The translations under genes were made by a program, and so were the position numbers. From the IMG/VR virus record IMGVR_UViG_3300037189_026210, positions 1 through 64,000 of that record: a stretch of 64,000 nucleotides of DNA. One strand, written 5' to 3'. Under the pieces are notes generated by a model that was not told the DNA's origin, searched no databases, and saw only the letters and a program-made list of their open reading frames with translations. This DNA is from a virus. Within the stretch, counting starts at the first letter, position 1; each line of letters starts with the position of its first letter. Shown piece after piece: positions 19,701 through 27,687 of this stretch.

Positions 19701-21024
19701 AAATTATATACCATTTGGTCAAACTAGAGTTGGCGATCTTTCATTCGACGAAAGTGGAAAAGTCATTGGACTATCAAGTTATACTGGTAAAGAGGAAAAT
19801 AAAGCTGACGCATTAGCAAAAGCTCAAACATCTTATTACGAAAAAAATGCTCAAAGTGGAGAAGGTGGATTTTTTATACCTGGAACATACGGACAAGGGG
19901 CAATAATGGGCCAAAGAGACTTACTTGCATACGCAACACAACAAACAGTTGGAACGCAATTTGATAAAATATCAAGCGGAAGAGATGGCGCTTCAGTAAA
20001 TCTTGCGGCTGGAAGTAGAAATTTATCTTTGTTCGGTTTAAGAAACCAAGACAATCCAATGACTGCCGATTATCTTGAATCGAAAAATAAAGCCAAGGAT
20101 CTTTATTTTGGAGGCGTTGAAGCTCAAAAACAAAAATTTTCAATAGAAGAAGAAGCTAGAAAAAGAATTGAAGAATATAAAGCTCAAATGGAAAAGGAAA
20201 AAAAAGCAGCCGAAAAAGCTTTTAGAAAATCAATTTTAACTAGCATAATTACTTCTGTTGCGATGGCTGGACTTTCTAAGATTGGCGATTCAATGGCTAG
20301 TGGTTGGGCTGCAACAGAAAATGCATCGCTAGCTTCTACTGGACAGAGCGCTTCTTTTGGAGATAAATTTTCTGGAATGTTTTCTGGCGGAATGGGCGCA
20401 GATGGAATGTCGTATGGTGGACTTTCAAATATATTCAATCAAAGAGGTTCAATGGATTTAAGTGTTATTGCTGGAGGTGGAAATGCGTATCAAATGAATC
20501 CATTAACAAAAAATTACGAATGGATCTCTAATGAAAAATACAATACAATGTTTCCAAGAGGAGCTAGTTATGGATCTTCTCCAAATGTCAATTGGGGCAC
20601 TGGTGTCAATGGAATGAAGATGTACACCCCAATGCGTAGGGCAGCTGGTGGTTATGTTGCTGGAAATGGAATGGGTGACAATGTGCCCGCAATGCTTAAT
20701 GGTGGTGAATTTGTGGTGTCTAAACAAGCTGCAGAAAAAATTGGATATGGAAATTTGCAAAATTTAAATTCAAGCCAAAAACCAACAACCGATTCAAGTG
20801 AATTAATAAGTAGATTGGAAGGGAAATTGGAAGAAATTTTTGATAAAGTTTCTGGAGTTGGAACAATTAATATTTCGGTAAGTTCAGATGGTAAAGGAAA
20901 AAATCAAGATTCGGAAACCAATTCTAACGAAGAAGAAAAAAATAGACAAATGGCAAGAAAAATCAAAGAAGTTGTAATGAATGTTTTGAAAGATGAAAAA
21001 AGATTAGGAGGCATGTTAAGGTAA
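10759..21024 (+). CDS. Giant tail tape measure protein with embedded effector-like cassettes
   Basis: The product has 3421 residues. Residues about 1-450 have the TP901-type tape measure layout (SMEAANARVLAFGASVGVLN; EFARQGGTLEDSLMKAKAAL; GGAVIGNALKTIFQRVQ), ending in a hydrophobic stretch near 425-445. Residues about 575-1575 hold six GYVPNFA-type motifs at 625, 871, 1081, 1396, 1512 and 1568 that delimit cassettes. Two cassettes have PD-(D/E)XK-like residues (E779, D806, E829-x-K831; E988, D1009, E1020-x-K1022) and one has a DxDxDG loop at 1405-1416. Residues about 1700-2900 are mostly long helices. Two copies of the D[DN]VPAMLxGGE motif lie near 2924 and 3307, common near tape measure C-termini. 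It sets tail length and probably delivers the cassettes. Cargo function is inferred. Confidence 0.9.
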   Translation: MAEDIRLSVGADTTQMESQIANAARKATVVIRPTIDSKGLEKISAPLGRITGQADEFSKSMEAANARVLAFGASVGVLNAVAKSFQNIVTASTQVEASLKEIQVATGETSGNLEKLGKGIFEVARSTGLSFKQASEATLEFARQGGTLEDSLMKAKAALVLTRTTGLDAAEAVKGLTAAVLSFNQVGLDYETVVNKLAAVDTKFAVSSRDLIEGISRSASVAQEAGVSFDELTALITTLQEKTARGGAVIGNALKTIFQRVQTTENLDYIRNLGIAVNDVSGDILPATTIIKKLADEFQNLDSATRKGLLIKIGGGFQIDKLAALLNDISNANGTFNRSLEQSSNAGNQGFKKLDELNKTVQASFDRLTTSGTQFAATIGKVAFSDDFRSILNKTSSFLESLNESISGGEEGGATIGKAIIKGVGAVITGPGALLIAGLGIKLFGDLAKFGVDSLKNQLGVTNVKKEQQDIEKSILGLLLQNTAVQSKIVSLEGNKTAQAEYLLGLYSKQAATLEKMSKLSKDIGPSVYQGGIRLTEEGTKNVKSKTAAGGYMSKDAARKMEMQEAPAGASIREISNFNFGPTEGRGTMIVNSMESVHKTPMGDFVIPSYSKTRTGKPTLFSASGYVPNFAEEKQKENLLKNLNIDGGAYSFAGLTIGGTGSKAVRAKEVTPQVLSQIKDPVLSEALSKYSKLNFSNVNVGNIYRRRDENLDSLEASEQDIKNHFVKKANDALSPQIGTFIKDELSSLGIKPTATMQLMMNRGKKFDLVNDSMAGTFFETMLKMANMSAEDENFGQFFNDSNSRFDIYGLKPDIAEQYGLPKKFWEYVEIKSSEKALNDELGTKFIQQLSQSGGESLKSKFLAQAKTGAGGYVPNFAKEKISALKKGGKGGGNLGFYYDDGAKESDDYLESGNVTIKRKKNNKNAIAYRSDAKELINDARKIGSYSNIKNTYGSYLSPKFEYDKILDPNTKESSLGGLISNLQGAIAEKEFKDQFAAYVKVEDFNAGIDFHDSNKKRLVEIKARRAALGQKEANNKVLAFLGSEEKGQRKNNQSENLDSLLKDIDFTVYESNYDLKTAAKGYVPNFAGTTNFEGSASRYGYKIGQVYNKGEEAIKATFNNPTTAFSGTVTGKESYGRKYGVTVDEKGIIASILGNNTFVAGKDQRRVLESLATRLSSQGAMVKGSGFNIAGLQGGRLATNPDQVITANIKGKFKKIDYEKLDKIFPRFWKSKGLGDVWEKTKLAATYKASPTSYSEIIKDRPDLQETLSSSSLLRQNNTLLRDAAVEAVLKRDPSVAGFLVDIANSGDEAFLKQQGYGGAGIKYAMPFSGKPFSDIENKAVKEEEYKLRKEYQQKGVFYGDFLAEKEKYLKFGKNWKYASGRKFLQPDGAKTAAKGYVPNFASGDVDGDGIVTRNDPFIKKLMDSAKKFSPVGKELANNIIGNLLNLPEGIDVFEIIEKLKFAMKAQEPFSELNRIKEQAEFARKYPKKAARIKEYLEAEEARKRNRTAAKGYIPNFSREAILDAIGREQNESGLPLSAIKVVQDSRVRGPRNPNGYAVINNRDEPDGRVPNFAVPSGDLDPTAAIEESLKGLKNSSLSLNDAFKRIAENLNVSGEKVAQVFDKMNLSGSDVTSTNQTAAANSAQNTKQETKEAQNKKTTNEKQNKTVQDSLYTLIKWQSAVSLASGVISSFGENGKVAAEVLTELSSIGLLFTQGKEVLEGFTKDRSSGAGKALRLGGAGRDGAASLSSSLSIAGNFGRVANTAGVGVGGAIGGIAAGLAGPAAAIYATYKIIDMGNTIYKKYGETADRTADALGRLNDIQKTYTLNLTEEQKAKSESFVKRVGTFEAATAFDRAFNFQNLNPLDKTTQTKNALQSLGLEGSVNTGILSGLTQIVQPEAEREFTTERKKGNKQITQTKIIDRMVAEKINQIAEESKTNFTNSKELEDYRRNPKTAAFDIVSLINPQLEKIEKSKEYIDKVSELDKLVADKSIPREDAKMQLRDFIAQRISTGKIDFDKFFASLQKNFQENSKKVGVDNLVKSFIAESFLIPAETLKAQINTFGELQKVILSYTSAEENNLALKKELLTINAQEKANIETQLRLKQEERQTNEQLGNAAFEFVKNIQNTAITKLGTSLPENYSATRTAAMEKFAQNVYNPQTTDEQRLKFAQDEVKAIKSSVDASQEVSAEKQQYLNYLDHEVRQLEFSQKLTRSQQAARRDIILIENQRLAIATKDNFIETTIRESLTAKLSINQKLLDQDRQRLDIVRKISDIQYETKTLATPNQDPSVKERLDLERSLATSGPRQMEDYQIQRQSALLADRLNALNIAFQRGANANDVQKITEAQDYQSLEQALQTVLNKEAQSINDRVIKAGDAFFIKAQEAGRAVGEEIFKILNSVSESDIQTQIKIARGFESSNDYFDQIERSSAVTPAARIAASRVFGDKLPTDPRTESGLPASPATARNVLLGGTPVQNPKDLINAQAEQTIKQLIFAQEKRALDIKLQLTTAEIANAQKAIDLRKEERDWQQKLRDSAFEFYQTQLSPYQSEKAAAYRNIEEEKTRGLQENTDRMQETSLRNRQAGLNTLMSKGASSSEINSYLTGEKKGGDILKTIEDRNIDKMYGLEKDPFAEQVVEAAKEFKQIILGAGAAFVAGKKVKQNNFTNGSLITDDLGFSTKPESEKALSPPIDGAVSNLRNEELKASLNKAKLNTYRENLAAVSPEVERIKSIPGPVPISSEEQATLDYAEDLKKSIEDLTSALKEKAQQEKDKNTSNNNRLIFEAGQSPITDRSGQVTQVASNRTKTANERFAQEEQFGKGFRVGLRDIDDEITKFQAKLGKQIPTDFRNGLVDAMKALSDPNATTSLRERLLGVAASFLNKINDALMKNTADKITSGIGSGIGSMFNFASGGPIKGGSGIKDDVPAMLMGGEYVIKKNVVNKYGKDFFDQINSGKMKGFASGGLVGFQEANIKDTVVNAKNYIPFGQTRVGDLSFDESGKVIGLSSYTGKEENKADALAKAQTSYYEKNAQSGEGGFFIPGTYGQGAIMGQRDLLAYATQQTVGTQFDKISSGRDGASVNLAAGSRNLSLFGLRNQDNPMTADYLESKNKAKDLYFGGVEAQKQKFSIEEEARKRIEEYKAQMEKEKKAAEKAFRKSILTSIITSVAMAGLSKIGDSMASGWAATENASLASTGQSASFGDKFSGMFSGGMGADGMSYGGLSNIFNQRGSMDLSVIAGGGNAYQMNPLTKNYEWISNEKYNTMFPRGASYGSSPNVNWGTGVNGMKMYTPMRRAAGGYVAGNGMGDNVPAMLNGGEFVVSKQAAEKIGYGNLQNLNSSQKPTTDSSELISRLEGKLEEIFDKVSGVGTINISVSSDGKGKNQDSETNSNEEEKNRQMARKIKEVVMNVLKDEKRLGGMLR
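12631..15480 (+). repeat. Six dispersed GYVPNFA-type protein repeats inside the tape measure gene
   Basis: The codons for G-Y/R-V/I-P-N-F-A/S start at 12631, 13369, 13999, 14944, 15292 and 15460. Three copies share the longer form TAAKGY[VI]PNF. Synonymous codons differ among copies, so they are maintained at protein level rather than recently copied. Intervals between copies are about 246, 210, 315, 116 and 56 residues, and each encloses a different domain. A role as linker, docking or cleavage site is inference. Confidence 0.85.
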
Positions 21025-21025
21025 T

Positions 21026-21853
21026 ATGATTGATCCTTCAAAATATAAAGTTTATTATTTAAGTGGAAATGTTAATAAAAAATTAATAGAACTTGATGGA
21101 ATAAATAATTTATCTGTAAATAAAAATATTTCATTTGAACCTTCTTTTTCACTAGGGGGAATTCAGTCCTCAAGCTCAATAAATGCCCCGCAAGAAATTG
21201 AATTAACATTTGATAGAACTTATACGCAAAAAGATCCATTGATTAATTTTACTGGAAATAATTTTATTGAAGAATTTTTTATTTTAAATGGAACTCAATA
21301 TTATCGATTAATGAATTTGTATTTGAAGAATTATTCTGTTGGCTTTTCTGTTGGAGAAATACCAAAAATTAATGTTTCGTTTGTTTCTTTTGGTGAAGAT
21401 GTTAATTTGATGGATCAAGTCCCATACTCTGATTTTTATCAGCTTAAATCTGAATTAGATATACCGAAACTTGGTTCTATATTTGTCAGTGGAATAAATA
21501 ATAATAATACATTTAAAGAAAACTTTAATATTTTTTCATTTGATTATTCTATAAATATAAATAGACAACCATACTATACGGTAGGAAGTTTAAAACCTAC
21601 TGAAGTATCTCCAGTTTTACCACTGGAAATTTCCACATCAATTAATTCAAAATTACCAAATTCTTCAAAAAATGCCGAAATGGCAAAGGATATATATTTA
21701 AATTATACTAATTTTGATATTATTATATCTGGAACAAGATCTATGTTTTCCCTTCCTTTTAGGAATGGAAAATTAATTAACACTTCTATTCAATTAGCAA
21801 GTCAAAATACCATAGAGGTAAAAAATAACTATTTAGGATATTATGGCTTATAG
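21026..21853 (+). CDS. Tail-tube-like / distal tail protein
   Basis: The 275-residue protein begins two bases after the tape measure stop, with AAGG upstream. It is beta-rich. Residues about 102-125 read NYSVGFSVGEIPKINVSFVS, matching the strand-loop-strand signature in the tail tube protein and in the gene at 27687. Position right after the tape measure is where siphophages place distal tail (Dit-like) proteins, whose core shares the tail-tube fold. It overlaps the next gene by 11 bases. The assignment comes from the shared motif and the order. Confidence 0.6.
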   Translation: MIDPSKYKVYYLSGNVNKKLIELDGINNLSVNKNISFEPSFSLGGIQSSSSINAPQEIELTFDRTYTQKDPLINFTGNNFIEEFFILNGTQYYRLMNLYLKNYSVGFSVGEIPKINVSFVSFGEDVNLMDQVPYSDFYQLKSELDIPKLGSIFVSGINNNNTFKENFNIFSFDYSININRQPYYTVGSLKPTEVSPVLPLEISTSINSKLPNSSKNAEMAKDIYLNYTNFDIIISGTRSMFSLPFRNGKLINTSIQLASQNTIEVKNNYLGYYGL

Positions 21854-22862
21854 AAATGATTTTTTTTACAATAGAGATTCTTCAGTAGACAGTAAGTATT
21901 CTTATGTAGCTGACTTATCTATCTATAAACCCATATATGGATCTTCCGTTGAATTTATTTCAAGATTAAATTTTTTAGAAACCGTAGATAATAGTTTAAA
22001 AATACTACCTTCTTCAGAAAATAATCTGACAGCAAAATATAATTTTATTTTTTTATTAAATGATAGCTTGCTTGGAAATTTATTGAAAACAATAGAAGTT
22101 GCTGGTGGATATAGATATTTAAAATTCATAGATCCATCTGGAATATACAAAGATATAGTTGGTCTTGTTGAAGATTATTCAATATCAAAAACAACAAGCA
22201 GCTTAAATGAATTGCGAATTACTGTGTCTTCATACATTAAAAGTCCTATTTTTACTTGGAGGACTAGTTCTTTTTTTAATGTAACAAACTCAAATACCAC
22301 GATAGCAAATAAAGCGTATAAAAAATATGAATTTATTTATGCAGAACCATCATTTATAAAAACTTCTTCGGGTCCAGATTTATATGATAGTGGAAATAAA
22401 ATGGATCATTTTTGGTTTGCTACTCAAGATTTTACTATGGACGGTTCTAAATATGCTCAATGGAAAACATTTTGGACAAAAAATTTTATATACGAAACGA
22501 AAATGCCATTTAATTTAGAAAACAAATTTGATGTTCATCAGCTTGAATACAAAAATTCTTTCATACAAAATATAAAACATAAAGATAATTCAAACTCCTT
22601 GAAGAAATTTGATGTAAAATTTGAAAATATAGACGATTTCACATGTAAATCTATTTTATTTTTTTTAGAAAAAAAATGCGGATATAGAAGGTTTATTTAT
22701 AAATTTCCTATATTTTTAAATACTAATAAAGTATTTATTTGCACTAGATGGAATCACGTTTTTAAATATAAAGACTCAAATGATATCAGTGCAACATTTA
22801 CAGAAGATCCAAATCCAAATGTTATAATAGATACGGCTGATAATTATTATTATTTAGTATAA
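21843..22862 (+). CDS. Minor tail protein, lambda gpM-like
   Basis: The 339-residue protein uses ATG within the end of the previous gene, with AGGA six bases upstream. The C-terminal part (about 265-325) has the layout of the lambda gpM / Phage_min_tail family: a helix ending FFLEKKCGYRRFIYKFP, then KVFICTRWNHVFKYKD and ISATFTEDPNP. The first 200 residues are an additional domain, with a duplicated strand-rich portion. In lambda-type tails gpM follows the tape measure and joins the tail tip, and the same order is seen here. This is the main sequence reason to predict a non-contractile tail. Confidence 0.65.
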   Translation: MAYRNDFFYNRDSSVDSKYSYVADLSIYKPIYGSSVEFISRLNFLETVDNSLKILPSSENNLTAKYNFIFLLNDSLLGNLLKTIEVAGGYRYLKFIDPSGIYKDIVGLVEDYSISKTTSSLNELRITVSSYIKSPIFTWRTSSFFNVTNSNTTIANKAYKKYEFIYAEPSFIKTSSGPDLYDSGNKMDHFWFATQDFTMDGSKYAQWKTFWTKNFIYETKMPFNLENKFDVHQLEYKNSFIQNIKHKDNSNSLKKFDVKFENIDDFTCKSILFFLEKKCGYRRFIYKFPIFLNTNKVFICTRWNHVFKYKDSNDISATFTEDPNPNVIIDTADNYYYLV

Positions 22863-22863
22863 T

Positions 22864-25800
22864 ATGGCAGAACCATTTCACAAATTAAATATAGATTGGG
22901 ATTTTGATGAAGAAAGCAAAAGTCTTTTATTTAATCCAGTTGTAAAAAGCACTGGAAATGATTTATTTTTTTCGTTTTGCGATTCAATGAAATCATTCTA
23001 TGAGGTTTCTGGATGCTCATATTTCAATATCTATGTAAACGAAATTTATCAAAACAATCCAATATTTATAAATGGTGTTACAAAGCCATTTATTTACATT
23101 AAAAATATTGGCTCTAGTGACGCAATTTTTATTGCCTCCAACTCTGGATTGAGTGGGGATTTTTTTAACTATAATAATTCAAAAATTTCTGGAATAGTTA
23201 ACTCTAGTTGTTGCAATTATATAATTTCCCCAAATCAATCTTTTGTTTTAACTATTCATGGAAACGTGGATGGGTCTAATTATTTTTCAAGTGGGTATTA
23301 TCCATTTGGATTCTATTATAATTTTAACAACATAACTGGAATAAATTTAAATTCAGAATTTCCAGCTTGCACTTTTAATTCAAAAAATATATTCTTGTAC
23401 GAAGAACTTAGCGGTGTTAATTACAACTTTATTGACACTGGTAGTTGCAATTTAAATATTGAAAATTGTTTAAATTTATCTTTTGATAAACCAATTTCAG
23501 GAAGTGGAGAAAGTTTATTTTTAAAAAATAATTCATATTTACTTTCAGAATGTTCAAATTTATTTAATGCTTCTTGCGAATGTTTTACTTTTGAAACTTG
23601 GTTTAAGGCTAAAAATAATTTTAGTCAAAATTGTATTGATGTAGCTGGACTTTTTGATTTGCATTATTTAAATTTATTATCAATAGATAAATTCGGATCA
23701 TTATCCGCTGGTACTTGTAGCGTTTCTGGAAAAAATGGCTACTGCTATTATAGCAATCAAAACTTTATTTGTTTTGGATTTGAAGCTGGAGGTGTTATTT
23801 CTACTGGTCAACTAGACGGAAAATTTTCATTAGATTCTTCTGAGTTTACTATTGAATTTTTTACTCAATTAAGATCTTCGCCTTCTCCAGATAATCATTC
23901 ATTAATTTCAATGAGTGGATTAGAGTTAAACTTGTATTCAAACAATCCATCTTGGCCTAGTTTTTTGATTGGTGATAATTGTTACTATTTTACAAGCTGC
24001 GAAATTGCCAATCATATTGGGATTGGCTCTGATTTTAAACATATAGCAATTTCAAAATATTCTGATTGTATTAAAATTTTTGTTGACGGCTGCACAATTT
24101 TTCAAACTGGATATACTGGAATCTTAAATTTTACTGGAGATTATTTAAACCTAGGTTCTAGCGCAAGCTCTTGTTGGCTTGCTGGCTCGATATCTAATTT
24201 TAGAATAATTAAAAATAAAGGATTATATAAAAAAGATTTTTTTAATTGCAAAGTGACTATGCCTTTGGGCGGTTATTTTTGTGGAGTATTTGGAGGCAAT
24301 TGTTATATAGATAATGTTTTTTATCAAGAAGCTGGCGCATTTCCAACTGGCGAGGTAATTGGTTATTCTGGAGTTGCATTTTTTAGAAATTGTAGTTTAG
24401 ATAATTTATTTTTAAATACTGGAAATTGGTTCAATGAATTAGATCTACCTATTTGTCAAATTCCAACTGGAAATTATTCCTGCATATACATATGCAATGA
24501 AACTGTACGCTCTTATGCACCCCTTTGTTTTCAAAATTTATTTTTGATAAATTCTTGTTTTTGTAATCTTGCTAATTTTAGTTATGGCAACATACTTGCA
24601 ATTGGAAATTCTGAAATAGAAAGAGTCGATAATTGTGGAGATGTAACACTTTGCGATAATTCTTGTATATCACTATCTAACATCTGGGGATATTCTTTAA
24701 ATATTTATCAAGATAGTGTAGCTAATAGCAATAATTGTTTAGCTGGCGAAGCTAAATTAATTGCTAGTGGATTTTCTGGAAGTAGATTTCAGTTATATTG
24801 CGGATCGTACCAGTATGTTTGCTACATTAATGGTAATGGAGGTGTCGCATGCTGTTTCGCGGAAAGATATAATTTTATAAAATTAAATAACAACGAATGC
24901 GTTGCATTTTTAGGGTTGACTGGTAGTAATTATGATTCTGGATTTCGTCAAGGGATAACTGGAGTACTGAATCCCAATGCTAATATATTTGAACCAATTG
25001 CAAGCCCAGTATTTACAGAATTTGATATTTTTAATTTTATTTCTGAAACTGGCTTAGTTAAAAATAACGAATGGAATCATTATGCCTTAACTGTTTCTGG
25101 CTTAAGTGGAAATATGTATTTAAATGGCTGCAAAGTTTTAGGGCCATGCGAAATATACAAAACTCCAATAATGAATGATTCTAGATTTATTTTAAATTGT
25201 TCTGTTTATTACAATACTGAAGAAGAGTATTTTTATGGTTTAGTGAATAATTTAAAATATATAAAAGATTGCATTTTATACACAGGTAATTTTTTAATCA
25301 ATAGTTGTTTTACAACTGGAGATTTTTTTGCACCAATAACTTTTACTTGCGAAAATTATTCGGATTTATTTATTAAATCTAATAGTTTTGATTCATTTGT
25401 TGATAATTGTGCAAATTTAAAAATTAAAACTTCTGGAGTAAATGAAATCATAGAAAGTGGATTATCTTTATTTTCTTCATACGGTTGTAATTGTTTTCAC
25501 TCTAATATAAAAATTAATAAAATATTACTTTACTTAAATAATGAACTTCAGTGTTCTTATGAGCAGCAATTTCCATCAAACTTGGTTGAAACTGTTATAA
25601 ATTCAAATTTAAATTATAAAATAGTATACTATCCAGAATTTATTTGTAATAAAGTATATAATTTTAAATATTTGAGATCTGGCACTGAAGGTGATTCTTG
25701 CCAATCAATATGCAAAAATAATTTAAATGAGATCAATTTAAATTTATCCGTTAATTGCTTGAATGAATTTTCAATTTGCGATAACACAAGCGATTTAATT

Positions 25801-27687
25801 TTAAAATTAAATTTAAATAATAATTTTTCTATAAAAGACGTTCGATCAAAGAATTTGATAAGAGATAATTTATTCATGCCAGTTTATGAAGATTTTAATT
25901 ATGATTATTCCTATTGTTTGGGAGATGTAAATAATGGTGCTGAAACTGGAAATTTTTCAAATTGGGCAAATTCTGCAATTGAAAATAATTATTCATTTAT
26001 TAATTGTGTTAATATAGTTAGTTGCGAAGATTTAAATTTTGTAAACAATAAGCCTATATTGCAACAGATATGTATAAATTTTGACGAGAATAGATTTAAT
26101 ACTAGTTCCTTATCTTTAAATAAAGACAAAAAATCATCAGAAAATTTCTACACAATAAAATCTACGGAAGAAAAATCATTTTTTTATAAAGGATTGGAGT
26201 TTAAGTATTTTCCAGTCTTGAAGGTTATTTACGATAATTTAATATTTGAAGTCCCAGATAAATGCGTAAATATTTGTTTAAGTGGAATTTATTGTTCTAT
26301 AAATTTTAATTTTCCAATTTCGGCTTTAAATGATAGTAAAATAGTTATTAATTCTGATTATGAAACAATTGAATTTGTTTGCTATAATAATTTATATTTA
26401 CAATATCCATTATTTTCTTTAAATTTAGTTTGTCAAAATTGTAATAATTTAAGTTATACTATTCCTAAAATTATAAGTGAAAATTTATGTAATTACGAAT
26501 CCCCCAATGCCAATATAAATGTTGATTTTGATATTACGCTTCAAAAAAGTATTTCTTTAAATATTAATCCATACGCAGACTTCACATACAATGATCCAAA
26601 TTATGGATTAACAAATTTATTATTTTTAATTTCTTCCGAGATAAATAGTGGCATAGCAAATCAACGCCAATATTCTTTTTATGATACTTCTAATCCAACA
26701 GTTGAAAATGGTGGGTTAATTGATGATGGATATGAAACTGGTGGATATATTTATAATTCAAGTTGGAGTGGAGTTTTATCTCCTTCTACTGGTTTTGGCT
26801 ATAAGGATATTGATTATAATTTTTTAATGATAGATTTATGGGATGAGATTACTCTTTGTTCATTTCAAACTCCAAGTGGAGATGGATGTTTTTTAATAGA
26901 TGAAAAAATATCTTTTGAAAAAATTAATTTAAATACAATTATTCCGTACAAATCTTTTTCTGGTGCTGGGTATAATTACCTTATACCAATCTCAAACTGC
27001 CTAACTTATGTTGATCAAACTGAATTCATGGAAACTGGATTGACATATAATTGCTTTACGTGTTTTAATAATTTAAATTATTTAAAATTTAATCATGTTT
27101 TTGAAAGTGGCGCTACTGGTTATGTATCAATAATAGATATTAGTGGAGAAGTTATTTGTTGTTGTGTGGATTTTTTAAAAAAATCAATATTTAATTATGA
27201 TTTAGGTAACTATAATATTAGATTTGACTGTTCTGACATTTCTCAATCTACTGGTGATAGACTTGTGTGCATAAATAAATTCTATGGATTTTCTGGAGTT
27301 CAACCTATTTGCATATATTCAAACTACCCACTTTCGGAAATGAAATCTCCAATAGTTTCAAAAAATTTAAATCCGTATGAATACGATGGATTTTCAAGCA
27401 ATGTTTCTGGGTATTATTATTATTTTTATTCTGTAAACGAACAAAAAGAAACAAACTTAAAATTTGTTTCTCCAGATTGTACTTGTTTCAGTCAAGCGCT
27501 CTGGTTTGATTTTGAATACGAAAAGAATATAAATTTATTTGAATCTAATTTAAACAATGGAATGATTCAAGAAAATACAAGTTTAATAAAATTTAATATA
27601 AAACCACTGTTAAATGAAAATCCTTTATTTTATGATGAAAGTTCAATTAAACAGTATATTTGTTTTTGTGTAGGAGGTTATTTATAA
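22864..27687 (+). CDS. Large cysteine-rich tail-tip protein with LamG-like domains
   Basis: The 1607-residue protein starts one base after the previous stop. At least two regions look like LamG/concanavalin-type jelly rolls: about 320-460 (FTIEFFTQLR ... KHIAISKYSDCIKIFVDGC ... YLNLGSSASSCWLAGSISNFRI) and about 690-830 (NHYALTVSGLSGNMYLNGC ... FYGLVNNLKYIKDC). A partial copy lies at about 235-290 (FTFETWFKAKNN). It is very rich in Cys (14 in the first 320 residues), Asn and Tyr, and lacks an obvious signal peptide. It probably forms part of the tail tip and binds surface glycans. It ends in a one-base overlap with the next ATG. Confidence 0.65.
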   Translation: MAEPFHKLNIDWDFDEESKSLLFNPVVKSTGNDLFFSFCDSMKSFYEVSGCSYFNIYVNEIYQNNPIFINGVTKPFIYIKNIGSSDAIFIASNSGLSGDFFNYNNSKISGIVNSSCCNYIISPNQSFVLTIHGNVDGSNYFSSGYYPFGFYYNFNNITGINLNSEFPACTFNSKNIFLYEELSGVNYNFIDTGSCNLNIENCLNLSFDKPISGSGESLFLKNNSYLLSECSNLFNASCECFTFETWFKAKNNFSQNCIDVAGLFDLHYLNLLSIDKFGSLSAGTCSVSGKNGYCYYSNQNFICFGFEAGGVISTGQLDGKFSLDSSEFTIEFFTQLRSSPSPDNHSLISMSGLELNLYSNNPSWPSFLIGDNCYYFTSCEIANHIGIGSDFKHIAISKYSDCIKIFVDGCTIFQTGYTGILNFTGDYLNLGSSASSCWLAGSISNFRIIKNKGLYKKDFFNCKVTMPLGGYFCGVFGGNCYIDNVFYQEAGAFPTGEVIGYSGVAFFRNCSLDNLFLNTGNWFNELDLPICQIPTGNYSCIYICNETVRSYAPLCFQNLFLINSCFCNLANFSYGNILAIGNSEIERVDNCGDVTLCDNSCISLSNIWGYSLNIYQDSVANSNNCLAGEAKLIASGFSGSRFQLYCGSYQYVCYINGNGGVACCFAERYNFIKLNNNECVAFLGLTGSNYDSGFRQGITGVLNPNANIFEPIASPVFTEFDIFNFISETGLVKNNEWNHYALTVSGLSGNMYLNGCKVLGPCEIYKTPIMNDSRFILNCSVYYNTEEEYFYGLVNNLKYIKDCILYTGNFLINSCFTTGDFFAPITFTCENYSDLFIKSNSFDSFVDNCANLKIKTSGVNEIIESGLSLFSSYGCNCFHSNIKINKILLYLNNELQCSYEQQFPSNLVETVINSNLNYKIVYYPEFICNKVYNFKYLRSGTEGDSCQSICKNNLNEINLNLSVNCLNEFSICDNTSDLILKLNLNNNFSIKDVRSKNLIRDNLFMPVYEDFNYDYSYCLGDVNNGAETGNFSNWANSAIENNYSFINCVNIVSCEDLNFVNNKPILQQICINFDENRFNTSSLSLNKDKKSSENFYTIKSTEEKSFFYKGLEFKYFPVLKVIYDNLIFEVPDKCVNICLSGIYCSINFNFPISALNDSKIVINSDYETIEFVCYNNLYLQYPLFSLNLVCQNCNNLSYTIPKIISENLCNYESPNANINVDFDITLQKSISLNINPYADFTYNDPNYGLTNLLFLISSEINSGIANQRQYSFYDTSNPTVENGGLIDDGYETGGYIYNSSWSGVLSPSTGFGYKDIDYNFLMIDLWDEITLCSFQTPSGDGCFLIDEKISFEKINLNTIIPYKSFSGAGYNYLIPISNCLTYVDQTEFMETGLTYNCFTCFNNLNYLKFNHVFESGATGYVSIIDISGEVICCCVDFLKKSIFNYDLGNYNIRFDCSDISQSTGDRLVCINKFYGFSGVQPICIYSNYPLSEMKSPIVSKNLNPYEYDGFSSNVSGYYYYFYSVNEQKETNLKFVSPDCTCFSQALWFDFEYEKNINLFESNLNNGMIQENTSLIKFNIKPLLNENPLFYDESSIKQYICFCVGGYL

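Noticed and set aside
27660-27686. In-frame TTG at 27660 as start of the third tail-tube-like gene
   Set aside because: GGAGG is correctly placed for ATG 27687, and the upstream codons encode the end of the preceding protein in another frame.
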